Shown here piece after piece: positions 61,556-64,000 of a stretch of DNA of 64,000 nucleotides. The notes under the pieces were generated by a model. The model had not been told where the DNA came from. It made no database searches and saw nothing but the letters and a program-made list of their open reading frames with translations. Source of the stretch: Cellulophaga baltica (GTDB taxonomy: Bacteria > Bacteroidota > Bacteroidia > Flavobacteriales > Flavobacteriaceae). The stretch covers positions 124,001 to 188,000 of the forward strand of contig NZ_JAHKQN010000015.1 in assembly GCF_018861125.1 (NCBI RefSeq), written 5' to 3'. How positions within the stretch are numbered: the first letter of the stretch is position 1; each line of letters begins with the position of its first letter. A program made the position numbers and the translations under genes.

Positions 61556-64000
61556 ATGGAAGAAAATGAAGAATTGAACGAAGAACATAATGATCACCAA
61601 GAAAATTCTCAAGATACCCTGACCAAGGTAACGGGAATGTATAAAGATTGGTTTTTAGATTATGCTTCATATGTAATTTTAGAACGAGCAGTGCCTGCAA
61701 TTGAAGATGGTTTTAAGCCAGTTCAAAGGCGAATTATGCATGCTTTAAAAGAGCTGGATGATGGTCGTTACAACAAAGTAGCAAATGTAGTAGGGCATAC
61801 AATGCAGTATCACCCACATGGTGATGCAAGTATTGCTGATGCTATGGTGCAAATTGGTCAGAAAGACTTGTTGATTGATACTCAGGGTAACTGGGGGAAT
61901 ATTTTAACGGGTGATAGTGCTGCTGCATCAAGATATATCGAGGCCAGATTGTCAAAATTTGGACTTGAAGTGGTTTTTAGTCCTAAAATCACCGAATGGC
62001 AGGCTTCTTATGATGGAAGAAAAAAAGAACCTGTAAATCTTCCTGTAAAATTTCCATTATTACTCGCTCAAGGTGCAGAAGGTATTGCTGTTGGTTTGTC
62101 AACGAAAGTTTTACCTCATAATTTTATTGAACTTATTGATGCTTCTATCAAACATTTGAAGGGGCAAAAATTCACCATATATCCAGATTTTCCAACTTCA
62201 GGAATTATCGACGTTAGTAATTATAATGACGGTTTAAGAGGTGGTAAAATTCGTGTTCGGGCAAAAATATCTCAATTAGATAAGAATATACTGGTTATTA
62301 GTGAAATACCTTACTCTACTAATACTTCTAGTTTAATAGATTCTATATTAAAAGCAAACGAAAAAGGTAAAATTAGAGTTCGTAAAATTGAAGATAATAC
62401 TGCTGCAGATGTTGAAATTTTGGTGCATTTGCCATCTGGTTTGTCGCCAGATAAGACTATTGATGCTTTATATGCATTTACGGCTTGTGAAACTTCAATT
62501 TCGCCATTAGGTTGTATTATTGAAGACAATAAACCGTTGTTTATTGGTGTGACGGAAATGTTAAAACGTTCAACGGATTATACCGTTGAGTTGTTAACGG
62601 CAGAATTACAGGTGCAACTTAGAGAGTTGGAAGAACAATGGCATTTTGCTTCATTGGAAAGAATATTTATTGAAAATCGTATTTATCGCGATATTGAAGA
62701 AGAAGAGACCTGGGAAGGTGTAATTGCTGCGATTGATAAAGGTTTAAAACCTCACATTAAACATCTAAAACGTGCCGTTACCGAAGATGATATTGTTCGT
62801 CTTACAGAAATTAGAATTAAACGTATTTCTAAATTTGATATTGATAAAGCACAACAGCTTATTGATAGTCTTGATGAAAGAATTGCACAGGTCAAGTATG
62901 ATTTAGAGCATATTATTGATTTTGCTATTGATTATTTTAAAAATCTGAAATCTAAATACGGTACAGGTCGTGAGCGTAAATCTGAAATTAGAATTTTTGA
63001 TGATATTGAGGCAACAAAAGTGGTTATTCGTAACACGAAGCTTTATGTAAATAGAGAAGAGGGTTTTGTGGGTACATCATTAAAGCGTGATGAATATGTA
63101 ACAGATTGTTCTGATATTGATGATATTATAGTAATCACCAAGCAAGGTGAAATGATGATTACTAAGGTGGATTCTAAAACTTTTATTGGTAAAAACATCC
63201 TCCATGTTGCTGTTTTTAAGAAGAAAGACAAGCGGACCATCTATAACATGATATATAAAGATGGTAAAGGTGGGCCGAGTTATATAAAAAGATTTAATGT
63301 GACAGCGGTGACTAGAGATAAAATATATGATTTAACAAATGGAGCAAATAATTCGGATGTTTTATATTTTTCTGCAAATCCAAATGGTGAAGCTGAAATA
63401 GTCACTGTGCTTCTTCGACAAGCAGGTAGCATAAAAAAATTGAAATGGGATATAGATTTCGCGAATATTCTTATTAAAGGACGATCTTCAAAAGGTAATT
63501 TGGTTACAAAATATCCAGTTAAACGTATTGAACTTAAAGAAAAAGGAGTTTCCACATTAAAACCTCGTAAAATTTGGTTCGATGATGTTGTTCGTAGATT
63601 AAATGTTGATGGTAGAGGTGAGTTGCTTGGTGAGTTTAAGGGTGAAGATCTTTTGCTAGTGGTTACTCAAAAAGGATATGTGAAAACATTTTCACCAGAG
63701 CTTTCTGCGCATTTTGATCAAGATATGATTGTTTTAGAAAAATGGAATCCTAAAAAGCCAATTTCAGCAATCTATTACGATGGGGAAAAAGAGAAATATT
63801 ACATTAAAAGATTCTTGATTGAGAATGAAAATCGAGAAGATTTGTTTATTTCTGAACATCCAAAAACAGTTTTAGAATTAGTTTCTACAGATTGGAGGCC
63901 TGTTGTTGAGCTTGAATTTGTGAAACCTAGAGGTAAGGATGTGAAGCCTAATCAAGAAGTTGATATTGAGGATTTTATATCGGTTAAAGGAATTAAAGCT
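61556..64000 (+). CDS. parC: DNA topoisomerase IV subunit A, partial
   Basis: 815 codons are present and the frame is still open at the right edge, so the C-terminus is missing (start ATG 61556). The catalytic Tyr127 is in AASRYIEARL, within the winged-helix domain that breaks and rejoins DNA. QYHPHGDASIADAM and the GKGGP-rich later segment also fit ParC/GyrA type proteins. Downstream, about 500-815, beta-propeller-like repeats appear (VVTQKGYVKTF, ITKQGEMMITK). It pairs with ParE upstream. Confidence 0.94.
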   Translation, partial: MEENEELNEEHNDHQENSQDTLTKVTGMYKDWFLDYASYVILERAVPAIEDGFKPVQRRIMHALKELDDGRYNKVANVVGHTMQYHPHGDASIADAMVQIGQKDLLIDTQGNWGNILTGDSAAASRYIEARLSKFGLEVVFSPKITEWQASYDGRKKEPVNLPVKFPLLLAQGAEGIAVGLSTKVLPHNFIELIDASIKHLKGQKFTIYPDFPTSGIIDVSNYNDGLRGGKIRVRAKISQLDKNILVISEIPYSTNTSSLIDSILKANEKGKIRVRKIEDNTAADVEILVHLPSGLSPDKTIDALYAFTACETSISPLGCIIEDNKPLFIGVTEMLKRSTDYTVELLTAELQVQLRELEEQWHFASLERIFIENRIYRDIEEEETWEGVIAAIDKGLKPHIKHLKRAVTEDDIVRLTEIRIKRISKFDIDKAQQLIDSLDERIAQVKYDLEHIIDFAIDYFKNLKSKYGTGRERKSEIRIFDDIEATKVVIRNTKLYVNREEGFVGTSLKRDEYVTDCSDIDDIIVITKQGEMMITKVDSKTFIGKNILHVAVFKKKDKRTIYNMIYKDGKGGPSYIKRFNVTAVTRDKIYDLTNGANNSDVLYFSANPNGEAEIVTVLLRQAGSIKKLKWDIDFANILIKGRSSKGNLVTKYPVKRIELKEKGVSTLKPRKIWFDDVVRRLNVDGRGELLGEFKGEDLLLVVTQKGYVKTFSPELSAHFDQDMIVLEKWNPKKPISAIYYDGEKEKYYIKRFLIENENREDLFISEHPKTVLELVSTDWRPVVELEFVKPRGKDVKPNQEVDIEDFISVKGIKA

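Overview
The window is chromosomal DNA of a marine-type Flavobacteriaceae (phylum Bacteroidota). The evidence is AT-rich coding, TonB receptors with carboxypeptidase-like N-terminal domains, a Fec-type sigma/anti-sigma/receptor trio, DUF4834, DUF4870-type, DUF6146 and BatA-type proteins, MauG-like lipoproteins, and TAnnTTTG -7 promoter elements typical of the phylum. I see no rRNA, tRNA, insertion sequence, prophage or CRISPR array. Genes are closely packed, and only one gap exceeds 300 bases (8628-9053).

Layout. 1-4363 (minus): release factor 2 with its programmed +1 frameshift (cut by the left edge), then a transglutaminase / alpha-E / circularly permuted ATP-grasp operon. 4561-6957: secreted metzincin-type protease. 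7027-12059: YegP-like protein, OmpA-family protein, thioredoxin-like protein, YbaB/EbfC protein and an S9 peptidase lipoprotein. 12148-15757: a cysteine-synthase-like PLP enzyme, an alpha-oxoamine synthase and a convergent GNAT-type acyltransferase. I read these as a candidate sulfonolipid (capnine) or sphingolipid locus. 15862-22548: outer-membrane porin-like protein, DUF4834, and a translationally coupled YfhO / glycosyltransferase / flippase operon. 22601-30521: secreted cationic Ser/Thr/Arg-tailed protein, UvrA, an ECF sigma factor with a 47-codon partner, a cysteine-free endonuclease III, a peroxiredoxin and a conserved protein of unknown function. 30609-38381: MBL hydrolase, esterase, two small membrane proteins, a dihydroorotase homologue lacking its metal ligands, BatA-type protein, GIY-YIG protein and a GT2 with an extra C-terminal domain. 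38596-42002: collagen-like lipoprotein and di-heme peroxidase. 41999-45092: TIGR02757, CPBP protease, LolD-like ATPase, GTP cyclohydrolase I and a small membrane protein. 45170-49426: TonB receptor with a His/Cys-containing small exported protein upstream, then DUF proteins. 49495-53169: serA-serC-acyl-CoA reductase and a divergent ferredoxin. 53322-58154: Fec-type trio. 58366-64000: YchF and topoisomerase IV parE-parC (parC runs off the right edge).

How the genes may work together. The most interesting local system is 12148-15757. A cysteate-synthase-like enzyme, a cysteate or serine fatty-acyltransferase and a GNAT acyltransferase could form consecutive steps of N-acyl sulfonolipid synthesis, a lipid class tied to gliding and the outer membrane in this group. 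Other points worth following are the ATP-grasp/alpha-E/transglutaminase operon without a nearby Anbu peptidase, the dyad-controlled sigma factor with a conserved-looking micro-protein, two enzyme homologues that have lost metal-binding residues (endonuclease III, dihydroorotase), and a probable metal-uptake TonB locus. Everything was read by eye. Family names are from recall, without database searches.
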